Origin: Oreohelix idahoensis
Lineage: Eukaryota; Mollusca; Gastropoda; Stylommatophora; Oreohelicidae
Reading direction: 5' to 3'
DNA: 64,000 bases
Assembly (NCBI GenBank): GCA_024509875.1
Contig: JAMPIV010014832.1
Span: 558,001-622,000, forward strand
Shown here: positions 1 through 11,052 of the stretch, in pieces
Layout of the letters: the number at the start of each line of letters is the position of its first letter
Numbering within the stretch: the stretch's first letter is position 1
Notes under the pieces: generated by a model
Database searches by the model: none
Told to the model about the DNA's origin: nothing
Seen by the model: the letters and a program-made list of their open reading frames with translations, nothing else
Made by a program: the position numbers and the translations under genes

Positions 1-464
1 TTAAAAAATCACTCACTCAGCATATTCTGAAAAATTATATAACAGATTATCTCAAAGTTTCTATGAAAAATTTGCTAAATATTTATGATAAAAATTTTCC
101 CAGCAGTTACAGAAAAAGATTTTAAAAATCAGTACCCTACAGTATCCTGTGTTCTCAAAAAGTGCTTACTCTGTCCGTTTGATACTCAATTTAAAAAGTA
201 TCACTCGTGCTTTAAAGATATAAATTATCCCCCCTATGAAATAGACAAATTATAGTAAGAGTCAGTCTAGAAGGTAATCCCTCAAAATGCCAACAAATTT
301 TGCAATTATCGCAACTGTATAGCAGAGATGAAAATGTGATTTATCACACTTCTAAGTCCGGGTTCACTAATCCCAAGACGAGCCCCCAATTGTCGTGTGG
401 TGAGTACTGGGGCAACTACAACAGTAGTTTTTGCTAGGAATAGTCTATGAGATATTAGATATAA
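1..464. other. Unassigned AT-rich DNA
   Basis: No coding region, repeat or RNA gene was recognised here. Base composition is AT-rich and all reading frames are short. Confidence 0.5.
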
Positions 465-716
465 GGTCTCTAGAAATTGGCTCGTTAAGAAAGAAAAAAA
501 GACCTATTCGAGATAGGGACAAGAAGACAGGAATGCGAATGCTTTCCACTAGACAGTGTTTTCTAATTAATTATGGAAAGAGTTCTGTTTCCCCACGACC
601 TTAGCTTCTGCCCTTAGATCCCGTAAAGAAAAAGCCCCCAACCTCATCTCAGTAGAGAAAGGTTCCTATAGGTGAATATGTAACACCGACAGCACGAGTG
701 ATACATTAACAAACTA
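465..716 (+). repeat. Interspersed repeat R2, copy 1
   Basis: About 250 bp that recur in inverted orientation at 18594-18840. Shared blocks include CCTATTCGAGATAGGGACAA and CAGCACGAGTGATACA, in the same relative order once one copy is reverse-complemented. Several small indels separate the two copies. No protein or Pol III promoter was seen, so the element class is unknown. It could be part of a larger non-autonomous element. Confidence 0.65.
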
Positions 717-1290
717 GATAATGATCAAACGATCGTTGGGTTTATTAATGAAATATCCACACATATAGGGTTAGTAATGGTTAGAACGTGATGATGGTGA
801 AAGACGATTCACACAAAACACACAGATGAGATAATAAAATTGCAGTTAACTAAGTAATAGTTAATTAAGAATGAACTGGTGTAAAGTGAAATGATGATGA
901 TGTGATATGATACGTGTTACCAAAATGGTGAGTACTCTACACAGTCCATGTGTCTCTAAATGCTTCTCCTTGATATGAGGATTCACATGTATGCATAAAA
1001 TGTCCCAAGTTGTTATACGTTATGTCGAGTGGGGTATCTCTAAGCCGAGGACGTTCTGATGAATACTGTTGTCGTACGGAGAACGCTGACGAGATATCTA
1101 TGTATATTCCTTCACTGTTTGAGTATATCTCTGTAGTGTTGATCAACGGTTAATAGCTGTCATATGAACAAAAGGTCTGTTGTCTAATCTCCCGAGGGTA
1201 CTGGCCAGACTGGATATCTTCACGAATCGGTAGTGATATGTAGACTCATAACCTTGCATATGTAGTCGTGATTCATAAAAAAAAAACAAA

Positions 1291-1291
<1 letters not shown>
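717..1291. other. Unassigned DNA
   Basis: Nothing recognised. The short open frames on the minus strand look like chance. Confidence 0.5.

Positions 1292-1377
<86 letters not shown>
1292..1377. repeat. (TA)n microsatellite, 43 units
   Basis: Uninterrupted TA dinucleotide tract of 86 bp. The adjoining minus-strand reading frame (poly Ile-Tyr) is an artefact of it. Confidence 0.97.
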
Positions 1378-1381
<4 letters not shown>

Positions 1382-1507
1382 GCTTCATAGAATGCGCTTA
1401 AGAGGGTGTTGCACTTGATATAAATATGCGATTCCTCTTTTGAGCTCTTTTGCTTGACTTCAGATAATAATGATCTTTCGAGTGATTTGAATTTATGATG
1501 ACTCTGT

Positions 1508-1573
1508 ATTGAACTTGTGATAACGAGGTATTGAACTTGTGATAACTCTGTATTGAACTTGTGAGCAAGCAGT
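1508..1573. repeat. 22-bp tandem repeat, 3 copies
   Basis: The phrase ATTGAACTTGTGATAAC recurs at 22-bp spacing (1508, 1530, 1552). The third copy is partial. Confidence 0.8.
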
Positions 1574-3371
1574 ATATGGTGACGAAAAATGCTGCGTCCA
1601 CCTTCTGACTTGTGGGTGAGACAATATTCCTTTTTAATTGAGGAATGAAAGATGTCCTATGGCGAATTCTGCTAGCCAAATGTCCGTTTTTGATAACTTA
1701 TTTCTGGTTAGACGTCAAACACGTTGCGTGTAGACTCAGACTTCTGATGAACTGAAGACACACAAAAGTCTTCGTAAGTTTTCACATTTAACATCACTGG
1801 TTGACTTGCATTTAAACTACTGCTCATTATTCATCTCTCTCTCTCTCTCTGAGTTCAATTCTAATGATGTTAAATATCTTGTGCATGAGAGTGTGTGCGC
1901 ATGGGAGACTGTGATGATGATGAACTATTAATTACCTCCTATCATCCTATCATCTTCTAGGAAAATCTTCTGATTTTATTAATCAGTTATGCCACGAATT
2001 ATTTGAAACTCTATCCTTCGCACATTTTAGCTGTGAGTTTAAAATAAACAAAAATAAGAAAATGTATTAATAAGTATAAGATCTACTAACCTTCTTTTCC
2101 CTTCGCAAAATCCTTTAAGAACACAATTCATCACAGAACTGAATTATATCCACTCTGAATAAACACGTGTATTAGGCTATGCGTTTTTGGGTTTAATCTC
2201 TTCCTCACAAGGAAAAAACCTGGACTGCTTCACTCTAGTAGATTATGCGGTATTATATATTTCTGGAAGTCACCTGGCCAAGCTGGGCGTCCAATGTGGT
2301 AAACCAACGCTTGTCTGAACCGCGGCCGACCAAAGATAACACCATTACAGCATGAGACGTTTTCCCCTGGTCAATCTGGGCGTCCAATGTGGTGTCACAA
2401 AAATTACAGCATGCCCAGATGTTGGATTAGGATGACCAGATGTGTTGTTACCAGATTTATCACGATGCAATGTGGGCTTCAAACAATAATGTCAGGCATG
2501 GGGACTCAATCAAAGGACTTTTATTTCCCCCGATGAAAGAACAAATGTGGTTCTCTAGATACCGGTCGCGAGTAATCACAACGATGAAATAGCAAATGTG
2601 GGTCGCAAATATGGGATGAAAGAGCAAATGTCGGAGAAAATACAATACGAAAGATGTAGGAAAAGATAGAGCAATAAGGCCTTTGCGCTCGTTTATCACA
2701 CATACACAACCTACGTTACAAGGAAGGAAATCCACAACGGCATTTGCATACGTTGGTGGCGCGGCATTTTATTCATCTGTTTATTAAGTGCTCGCAAGTT
2801 GATTCGGATTTGGATATATGTCAGGTTCAACTCACCCAAAAGCGTATAGCCTGAACCAAGTTCAGCTACTCAAGAGTCAGTGCACGACGTAAATTCATTC
2901 AATCAAAGCTTCATATCACGAAACACACTTGTTACCAGAGATCATTTCATGAAGAGCTCCAGTCTAATCAGAGCCTTATCAAGATCAGACACTAGTCAGT
3001 TTCCTGAAACAAATATCAACAGTTTGTCGATGCTAGAGAGATAAAAAATCGGTCAGGGACAGTACGTCTTACACGTTCTCACTACTACACGTGCAAGAGT
3101 TTTAGCAATAAGTACTCGTCTTGAAGATAACCCACACGGTAGAACAAACATCTACATTGGACAGTCGGTGCATATATGTTATAATTATACAGTGGAGGAA
3201 ATTTGAAAGACTTATGGGCACTGTAGATTTATCATCAGTGTGGTAACACTTAATTTATCCCATCATATTTTCACTATTTATCTATCATAGTTAAGTAACT
3301 AGATTTTTAAATGTCAACTGTGAATTGTCGTTTCGCAATCATCCTTTTTACTAACCCTATAAGTGTATATA
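1574..3371. other. Unassigned DNA with weak local repeats
   Basis: No gene recognised. The phrase GGGCGTCCAATGTGGT occurs twice (near 2286 and 2377), and several imperfect copies of GATGAAAGAGCAAATGTG lie between 2530 and 2670. This suggests small decayed tandem repeats. A short (CT)n lies near 1832-1850. Confidence 0.45.
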
Positions 3372-3493
3372 CGAGGTGTGTTCAAATGAAACCCGTCCCA
3401 GTGGCTTCATAACAAATATATGTAAGGTACATCAGCAGGAGTAGTAGAATTAAATACAGCAATTGTTATGAAGCAAGTACCCACTGGGGTTCT

Positions 3494-4184
3494 TTAGAAA
3501 TAGTCACCATAGGCATCCAGACACGCATCCCACTGCTTTGGTAGACGGCGGATGCCGTCCGAGAAAAATGACTTTGGTTGCTTATTGAACCATTTGGTCA
3601 CCGAGGCCCTGACGTTTGCATCGGAGTCGAATCGTTGTCCCTTTAGAGATTTTTTAATTAAGGGTCCGAACAAATGAAAGTCACAAGGTGACAGATCGGG
3701 GCTGTAGGCTGGGTGTGGCAGAACTTCCCACCTTTTCCTTGCTAACGCATCCTGCACAATGTTCGCAACATGTGGACGAGCATTGTCGTGCAACAGAATC
3801 ACACCACGCGAAAGCATGCCGGGTCGTTTATTCTTGATGGCTGTATGCAGGTTGTCTAGTGTGTCTTTGTAGTGGATGGCATTGATGTTCACGCCAGGCT
3901 CTTTAAAGTCTACCAATAGAAGCCCTTCATGGTTAAAAAAATGCGGTCAGCATAACCTTACCGGCGGAAATCTGTGACTTGAATTTTTTGGGTTTTGGTG
4001 ATCCGGGATGTTTCCATTGCATGCTTGCTGATTTGCTGCACGGCTCAAAGTGGTGGCATCTCGACTCATCGCCTGCCACTATGTGCAACAGAAATGCATC
4101 ACCCTCCTCTTCGTAACGCAGCAGGTGGTTCAAACTCCACCCCATGCGTTCTTCCTTATGGTGATCGGTCAGCATCCGTGGGAC
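3494..4184 (-). pseudogene. Mariner transposase, catalytic C-terminal part
   Basis: Cut-and-paste transposase of the Tc1/mariner superfamily, DDD catalytic fold. The segment continues in frame from the N-terminal part across the GGGAC insertion site, giving the WVP(H/R)xLTD motif typical of mariner. The first catalytic Asp is in AGDES, the second in LLHDNARPH, and the third in YSPDLSPCDFHLF. There are 34 residues between the second and third, hence DD34D. A run of seven T (minus-strand sense) at about 3934-3940 breaks the frame just after the TAFF residues. One base fewer in that run would keep it open. Together with the N-terminal part the product would be about 355 residues, close to the family's 345-350. 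Inactive here because of both the frameshift and the LTR element insertion. Confidence 0.95.
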
Positions 4185-5631
4185 TGTTACGTGCAGTCTT
4201 TGATATCTTACAATATTATACATAGGTAATTTTTTAGTGCTTAAGGGAAAGTCATTATTGAGTTACTTCCCTTGAACTCCGCGGATAAATACATTTTACT
4301 GCGATTTATTCGTTGTTTGGGTAATAATAGATTGTTCTTGCTTCAGAATATCTATGGCCTGAATTTATGTGTATTGTTTGTCTGAGTAGGACAAGTCTGT
4401 CTTATATCTGTATATCTTTACATATCTAAGTCGAACTATATGTTCTGTTGTCTCTAGAGAGGTCAAAGGCTATTCGGCGGATGTGTGGCTTGAGTGGTGT
4501 GATTTGGCTTCGTCCTGATAGGGACTGTGTGTGTTTTGCTATGTCGGCTTGATGCCTGAAAAAGTGATCTCAGTGGTTTTGGGGAAAGTGATAGTCGTCT
4601 AGACCTATCGTGTATGCTTTACCCCAGTGTTTATTCATCTTGCCAAGGAATGGCAGTTTCATATTCCCTCTACCAAGGTAATCAAAGATACTCTTATGAA
4701 CTCTCGATCGAAGCCACCATTGTCGATAATTACGATTTGAATGTTTAAGAGAATATATTTGACTCGATGAAAAACGACTTCGATTCCTAGCAGCACTATA
4801 TTCTGTAGAATGCAGTCTATTGTTCATGACCAAATCTACAGAGCAACGAAATGTTGTATGAATGACTAACTTTAGAACAGATTCATTATCTGTATTCAAA
4901 CGTGAGTGACAGTTCACGAGTGGAGCCATCTTGGAACCAAAACATGTAGGACTTTCAAGAAGAGAAAAGGGATGCCCGTATTATCGCTTGATCAGTCCAG
5001 AGATCACTGCTACACATGAGAACCCATTGTTAGCGGTTCAATATTATTATATGGAAAAATATGTGCTGAACATTATGTTGAAGAATCGTTGCTAAACGAG
5101 ATTAGGTTTAGAAGTCATCTGAAATATTGTTTACAAGCTGACGTGCTCAGTCAGTGACGTCAGATGATATATGTATGGGCGATACTGAGTGCTTGGCTAT
5201 TGACAGTCCATTATACCATTATTCTACATGAGTGCCCATGTAACATTGCAAGACCATTTGTCCACTGTACTATGATGTATTATGGCAACCTGTGATTTGT
5301 CACTATCTGTGCTGTCGAGTGTGTACGTCCAATTAAACTTTAGAAAAGGTACACAGTCGTTGGTGTCGATGACTTCCGGTCATACATGAGTGTGAGAAGA
5401 GAACATTTGTCAACAACACGAACCCTTATCATCATTCGCACATTATACACTCCATCCATGTCTACACAACACTGCGTAGGTCAAGTTGACATTCCATACA
5501 CTACAGTGGGGCAGGCAAACACCATAGGGATCTTGTCAACTGATGATGATAGACGCCTGTCTTCCCGCCTAGGAGTGTTCTGGTGTACTTTATCAACATA
5601 TATTATATCCAACTAAATATCAACTTTATCA
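4185..5631 (+). repeat. 5' LTR of element 1
   Basis: Direct repeat of 11540-12986. Begins TGTTACGTGCAG and ends AACTTTATCA. Contains an antisense open frame of 119 codons (4570-4929, minus), which is also present in the 3' LTR because the two LTRs are nearly identical. In the diverged solo LTR at 31639-33121 that frame has a premature stop and an indel, so there is no sign of selection on it. Confidence 0.95.
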
Positions 5632-5633
5632 AC

Positions 5634-5651
5634 TGGTGGACCAGCTTTCTG
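5634..5651 (+). promoter_or_regulatory. Putative primer-binding site, element 1
   Basis: TGGTGGACCAGC starts two bases after the 5' LTR. TGG is expected as the complement of a tRNA CCA end. The tRNA could not be identified from the sequence alone. Confidence 0.6.
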
Positions 5652-6611
5652 GGTTTGACCTCGCAGAAATTCAGAAGTCAACAGATTACCGATACCAGAC
5701 CGTTTCCTGTGGCTGATACGACACACTTGCAGTATTGGTTTGCTCTTTGTCAACGCTTCGTCACGTGACCTGTCAAGTGAATGCAGTATGTAGGTCAGCG
5801 TTGTTGACATTTTTTACATTAGACATTATAGAGTTTCACAGAACAGTTGGATCAATTCTTGTCAGTGTTAACAGAAAGACAGTATTTGTGAACTAAGAAG
5901 TCCTGGTTTCATCGATGGATCTTCTTGTTTGCCATATATGAACTTTAATATTTAAGGCCAGAATGTTTAATTGAATAAAGTGGCAGTTTGTTTGTTTTCA
6001 TGAAAAAATAACTTTGCCATTACTGTAAGACTGAGCCTATTTTGCAACACATACTATCATACACATAATTTATATATATTTATGTTTACATGTTATTTGT
6101 TTGTATAGTATGTTAGTTTCTATGTCAGCGGGTTGTGTTTAAGGTTGGGCGGCGTCCTCACAACAGAGTATCCCACGTCATAGAGGGTCCGTTGTGGGCG
6201 TTTTCTATAGGTGCAATTTTCTTGATTGAAAATTTGCTGCGACAACTGTTGCTTTTGTGTTAGCTGTGAAGTCTGTAATTATTGTTATTTTTGTAATATT
6301 TCTTTGTTCTTTAGTTTTGTTTTGATTTGTTTGTAATTTGTTGGTCTAACCTTTTCTATCTTTCAGTTCTATTCATAATTTATATTCATATATTGTGACG
6401 TCATTTGTGTTGTTATTCTTTGCAGATTCAGTGATTATCTTCATTGATTTCCCTATTTGATTTATTTTGATTTCTGCAAACGTTCTTGTATTGTCAGTCC
6501 TATTTGTACTTTATGTATTCTGTTGGTTGACATATGTTTTATATGGGTATATTTCATAAGACACAATTGCCTGTGCACTGCACTTGGATTATGGTATAGA
6601 CCAGTACCTGA
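5652..6611 (+). other. Leader region of element 1
   Basis: Roughly 960 bp between the primer-binding site and the open gag frame. No coding region is recognised. A coiled-coil gag N-terminus like that of element 2 (36029-36400) is not seen here. The gag frame opens after a TGA at 6609-6611. Confidence 0.6.
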
Positions 6612-9600
6612 TTATTATTACTATTATACAAGACCTTATTAAAGGCTTGTGACCCACAGATAGTTCCACCGTTCAATCAGTCCAGTGACGATATTACATT
6701 CTGGCTGGATAGATTTGAACGTTCTTGTCGTACACATAATGTGGATAAATCACAATACGCTAATCAATTATCAGAAAACTTGAAAGGTGAATCTTTGACT
6801 AGATTATGCCTTGTAGGAGAAGCAGATAAGGATAATTATGATGTCATTAGGGCGGCTTTGATAAAAAAATATCAGCTAAGTGAGGAAGGCTATCGCCTTT
6901 TATTTAAGACGATGGTACCTGAGACGGGGGTAGAATTCTCAGAATTCACTGCAAAGGCACGTCTCACAGTTGATCGTTGGATTGAGCTTTCCAAAACGGA
7001 AAAAACGTATGAAGGACTTATGGATTTGTTGCTCAGAGATAAGATTATGTCATGTGTGAACAAACCTTTCCTTGAATTTATACATGAGCGTAAACCTAAA
7101 TCTCTAAAAGAAATGGAAGAATATTGTTCCCAATATGTCACTGCACACCCCGACGTGACTTTTGGCAACACTAAGATTAAGGAGAGTATGCCAGTTGCTT
7201 CAGCAACACCATACAATCCCAATTATTCACACAGATTTCAGGGACCTCAAAACAGATTTGAAAAAAAAGGTAACCATAATAGTTATCAAAACCAAGGTAA
7301 CCAATCATTTCAGGGTTCTTCTTCAAAGAACTGGAGACGACCTGATAGCTCTCGACACAGGGGTGGTCATAATTATAGGAATTTCCGTAGAGGAAGTAAT
7401 TATAGAAACTATCAGGGTTATCCGTCTTGGAGTCAACAAGATCATAATTACAGAGATACTCATTATAATGAATATGATAATGGTAACCAAGGGTACTATG
7501 ACTCAAACCCAAATAGGGGTTACAATAGAGGTAACAATAACTACAGAGGTGATAATAACCGAGGTAGATCTCAATACAAAAGACATAAACCACATTTTCA
7601 GGCAAACTCTGCACAACAAGAGTCCCATGAAGCCTATAAACAGAGTAAAGATAATAATGATGCTAGTAATATGGCATGTGCCGCTTTTGATTTTGGGAGA
7701 GCATCTCAGTGCCCCCAATGCAAAACGTTATTTGAGCCAACCACAGTGACTACTTTAAGCTGTGGCCATCCTCTTCCTGCTCTTCCAGCATCAGTCGCGC
7801 ATGATGGAAGAGGGTCTCTTGTCTTACATAAGGGTTTAGTGAATAACAATCCAGTCTCTGTGCTATTTGATTCTGGATGCACCACAATTGGTGTTAGGCA
7901 GTCACTCGTAGATCCTTCCCGTGCCACTGGACAAGTAGTCAAATGTGTAACATTTGGCGGCACAGTAGAGAAATACTCTACCGCTATCATTAGGATTGCT
8001 ACTCCTTTCTTTACAGGAGATGTACACGCATGTCTTCTTCCGAATCCGATCGCTGACCTCATCATCGGTCGCATTCATGGAGTCAAGGAATGTACTCCGC
8101 AACAAATTTCCACTTGGGAAAGGCAAAACATGCAGATTGCTAACGCTGTAGTCACTAGAGCTCAGGCTCTTAATGTGCCTCAAACTTCATCTACTGAAGA
8201 TAATGAAGTGCATAACCAAGATAATCCCTTGGTAATTTCTCGTGACTCGTTTATAAAACAGCAAGAAGATGATCCCACTCTGAAGAAATTCTTCATTCTT
8301 GCAACTAAAGGTGATCCGAATAAGGACACAAGTCGTAAATCGTGGATTACAAAGAAGAATGGCGTACTTGTACGTATGGTTCAAGACTCCATTACGTCAA
8401 GTCATTCTCAAATCCTGGTTCCCAAGAATTTGAGAGTTAAAATTTTGCAGCACGCTCACGACTCTCAGTGTGCTGGACACATGGGTTTTTCCCGTACTAA
8501 GTCAAGAGTCCTTGCGGCTTTCTTTTGGCCATTGGTAAACAAGGACATACGGATTTATTGTCAATCTTGTAAAGTATGTCAGGAAGTTAAATCCAAAGGT
8601 CCACGGCATGCTGCACCCATTCAGGCGGCGGACATTCCTATTCGGCCGTTTCAAAAAATGGCCATAGACATTATTGGTCCATTTAAGATCAAGTCTGCCA
8701 GAGGACATCAGTTTATCTTGACGTGTGTTGATATGTGCACACGTTGGCCAGAGGCTATTCCTCTGAAGAGCATTACTACTGCTGATATTGCAGATGCTCT
8801 TTGGCTTATATTTTCTCGTCTGGGGTTCCCCGGAGAGATATTGTCAGACCATGGCACCCAACTAATATCAGATACCATGTCTCAAGTAATGTCTACCCTG
8901 CAGATAGATAGATCTTTAAGTAGTATCTACCATCCAATGTCTAATGGTATGGTCGAACGCCTTAATAGAACACTTAAAAACTTACTGGGGAAGATAACTG
9001 AGGATCATCCTCAAGACTGGGACAGAGTTTTACCTGCGGCCCTCTTCGCTTACAGAGAGGTACCCAATGAACATACGGGATTTTCTCCCTTTGAACTCGT
9101 CTTTGGCGCGCGTCCGCGTGGCCCTATGTCGTTGCTTCACGATCTCATAACATCTGACAATATTGACGATGACACAAAGTCATCCTACGAATATGTCATC
9201 GCGTTGAGACAAAAGATTATCGAAGCATGCAAATTAGCAACTTCTTCTTCTGAATTTGCGAAACAGAAGGCAAGGCAATTTGCCAATAAGAAGAGATGCT
9301 TACGACAACTTTGTCCTGGTGACAAAGCATTTGTATTACTACCTTGTAGGGAAAACAGATTACTTATTTCTTGGAAAGGTCCGTACGATATAATATCGAA
9401 AATTTCCGATGTCGACTATATTGTCGATATTGATGGGAAGCATAAAACCTTCCACATCAATATGCTTACTGAATTCCATGAACGTCCGGATTATTTGCAA
9501 CCCATTTTCCAAGCAACGGACAATTCTCCAGTACCACATGGTCATTACTCATCACTGTCCGTGATACAGGATGAGGAAACAAGTTTTTCAGATGTAAATC

Positions 9601-10574
9601 TTCCTCTTCCAATGATCCCACTTCATTCCAGTGAATCATGGAAGAACGTTACTGTCTCTCCTGATTTGTCTCTAGGAGAACAGCGACAAGTTTCAACTAT
9701 GTTGCAAACATTTCAGGATGTACTCACTGACATCCCTGGACAAACTAATGTCATTCAACATGACATTGTGCTAACTGACCATACTCCTATTAGGGTTAGA
9801 CCTTATCCTATACCTATACATTTCCAAGCACAGGTCGAGAAAGAGTTGGATGTGATGATAGATTTGAAAATAATCGAACCATCCACCTCTGCGTATTCTT
9901 CGCCGATGGTTATTGTGCGTAAAAAAGACAATAACATACGTCTTTGCGTTGACTATCGAAAATTGAATCAAGTAACGAAGTTCGATGCCGAACCTATGCC
10001 TTTACTGGAAGAGCTACTTACTCGACTCTCCAAATCTCATTTTTTCACTAAACTTGATTTGTCTAAGGGATATTGGCAAGTTCCTTTATCTGAACGCGCC
10101 AAACCTCTCACGGCTTTTTCAACACCTAGAGGTTTGTTCCAATGGAATTTTATGCCTTTCGGTCTTATGAACGCACCAGCTACGTTCGTACGCATGATGC
10201 GCCGAATCCTATCTTATCGGTCAGATGTCATTGCATATCTAGACGACATCTGTCTTTTCAGCGATACTTGGGAAGATCACTATTCAGGGTTAGATGAATT
10301 GCTGTCTACTTTGCGTGAGCACAACCTGACAGCGAAACCCTCTAAAGCCTATATTGGTTTTAGCGAAATTTCTTTCCTAGGCCACCGAGTTGGTCATGGT
10401 TTCCTAAAGACAGAGGACCATAATACTAGTAAGATACTTAACATCTCAATCCCTAAGACTAAAAAAACAGGTGAGAAGTCTGTTAGGTCTTATTCAATTT
10501 TATGGCAGATTCATTCAGAATCTATCCTCTATCATGGCACCTCTCTCAACACTTCTAAAGAAAGGTTCGCCTAA
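6612..10574 (+). CDS. gag-protease-integrase-RT polyprotein, element 1
   Basis: Open from 6612. There is no ATG near the start: homology with element 2's gag begins upstream of the GTG at 6741, so the start is uncertain (splicing or an upstream start is possible). Residues below count from 6741. Gag core 1-140; Asn/Arg/Gly/Tyr-rich basic tail 155-300; CPxC-x13-CGH at 324-343; aspartic protease DSG at 377-379. The integrase H2C2 finger spans 571-613, with catalytic D643, D703 and E739 (DD35E) and a GPY/F module at 880-882. Reverse transcriptase has motif A Asp at 1106 and YLDD at 1166-1169. The frame then leaves the RT/RNase H connection at an A7 run (about 10461-10467) and stops at 10574. The enzymes copy element RNA and integrate the DNA. 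RT after integrase is the hallmark of Gmr1-like elements. Confidence 0.93.
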   Translation, partial: LLLLLYKTLLKACDPQIVPPFNQSSDDITFWLDRFERSCRTHNVDKSQYANQLSENLKGESLTRLCLVGEADKDNYDVIRAALIKKYQLSEEGYRLLFKTMVPETGVEFSEFTAKARLTVDRWIELSKTEKTYEGLMDLLLRDKIMSCVNKPFLEFIHERKPKSLKEMEEYCSQYVTAHPDVTFGNTKIKESMPVASATPYNPNYSHRFQGPQNRFEKKGNHNSYQNQGNQSFQGSSSKNWRRPDSSRHRGGHNYRNFRRGSNYRNYQGYPSWSQQDHNYRDTHYNEYDNGNQGYYDSNPNRGYNRGNNNYRGDNNRGRSQYKRHKPHFQANSAQQESHEAYKQSKDNNDASNMACAAFDFGRASQCPQCKTLFEPTTVTTLSCGHPLPALPASVAHDGRGSLVLHKGLVNNNPVSVLFDSGCTTIGVRQSLVDPSRATGQVVKCVTFGGTVEKYSTAIIRIATPFFTGDVHACLLPNPIADLIIGRIHGVKECTPQQISTWERQNMQIANAVVTRAQALNVPQTSSTEDNEVHNQDNPLVISRDSFIKQQEDDPTLKKFFILATKGDPNKDTSRKSWITKKNGVLVRMVQDSITSSHSQILVPKNLRVKILQHAHDSQCAGHMGFSRTKSRVLAAFFWPLVNKDIRIYCQSCKVCQEVKSKGPRHAAPIQAADIPIRPFQKMAIDIIGPFKIKSARGHQFILTCVDMCTRWPEAIPLKSITTADIADALWLIFSRLGFPGEILSDHGTQLISDTMSQVMSTLQIDRSLSSIYHPMSNGMVERLNRTLKNLLGKITEDHPQDWDRVLPAALFAYREVPNEHTGFSPFELVFGARPRGPMSLLHDLITSDNIDDDTKSSYEYVIALRQKIIEACKLATSSSEFAKQKARQFANKKRCLRQLCPGDKAFVLLPCRENRLLISWKGPYDIISKISDVDYIVDIDGKHKTFHINMLTEFHERPDYLQPIFQATDNSPVPHGHYSSLSVIQDEETSFSDVNLPLPMIPLHSSESWKNVTVSPDLSLGEQRQVSTMLQTFQDVLTDIPGQTNVIQHDIVLTDHTPIRVRPYPIPIHFQAQVEKELDVMIDLKIIEPSTSAYSSPMVIVRKKDNNIRLCVDYRKLNQVTKFDAEPMPLLEELLTRLSKSHFFTKLDLSKGYWQVPLSERAKPLTAFSTPRGLFQWNFMPFGLMNAPATFVRMMRRILSYRSDVIAYLDDICLFSDTWEDHYSGLDELLSTLREHNLTAKPSKAYIGFSEISFLGHRVGHGFLKTEDHNTSKILNISIPKTKKTGEKSVRSYSILWQIHSESILYHGTSLNTSKERFA

Positions 10575-11052
10575 TGTGGTCCACTGGTCTCAGGAATGCC
10601 AATGCTCTCTGGATAAGATTAAAACACTGTTTTCAACACCACCTATTTTAGTGCTACCCACTAAAGATAAGACATTCGTTCTTCGTAGTGACGCTTCATC
10701 CACTGGGATTGGAGCGGCACTAATGCAAGAGTACTCTGGAACTCTGCATCCTGTAATGTATATTTCCAGAAAACTTAATGCGGCAGAAAGGAATTATTCG
10801 GTTTTAGACCGTGAGCTATTAGCTATGGTTTGGTCGATCCTCAAACTACAGAGATTCCTTCTAGGCGCACATTTCATAGTAGAAACAGACCAAAAAGCTC
10901 TTACTGCTATACAGAGTAAGAATTTGAAGAGCTCGAGGTCTACTCGATATGCAATTGCTCTTCAACCTTTTCATTTCTCTGTGCGAGCTATTCGGGGATC
11001 AGATAATGTGATGGCAGACATTCTGTCAAGATGCCCACATGATTCCACATAA
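10471..11052 (+). CDS. RT connection and RNase H of element 1 (after frameshift)
   Basis: Continues the polyprotein in another frame. One extra A in the run at 10461-10467 accounts for the shift, judged by comparison with element 2, whose corresponding codons are in frame. Visible features are the connection motif (RSLLGLIQFYGRF), then RNase H with SDAS, DREL, TDQKAL and NVMADILSR carrying the acidic catalytic residues. No integrase follows it; the frame ends with TAA and then non-coding DNA to the 3' LTR. This is the only clear lesion in the element's coding region. A programmed shift is less likely, because a simple -1 slip on the A7 run does not give the right frame. Confidence 0.88.
   Translation: MRSLLGLIQFYGRFIQNLSSIMAPLSTLLKKGSPNVVHWSQECQCSLDKIKTLFSTPPILVLPTKDKTFVLRSDASSTGIGAALMQEYSGTLHPVMYISRKLNAAERNYSVLDRELLAMVWSILKLQRFLLGAHFIVETDQKALTAIQSKNLKSSRSTRYAIALQPFHFSVRAIRGSDNVMADILSRCPHDST

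Noticed and set aside
4570..4929. Antisense 119-codon frame in the element 1 LTRs, identical in both LTRs (also 11926-12285)
   Set aside because: Identity is explained by the young LTR pair. In the diverged solo LTR the frame is broken by a stop and an indel, and no domain is recognisable.
7162..7749. 195-codon frame overlapping gag in another frame
   Set aside because: It is a shadow of the Asn/Arg/Gly-rich gag tail. Composition bias keeps the alternate frame open.
10461..10467. Programmed -1 frameshift signal at the A7 run
   Set aside because: A -1 slip does not lead into the RNase H frame, and element 2 is in frame at the same position.
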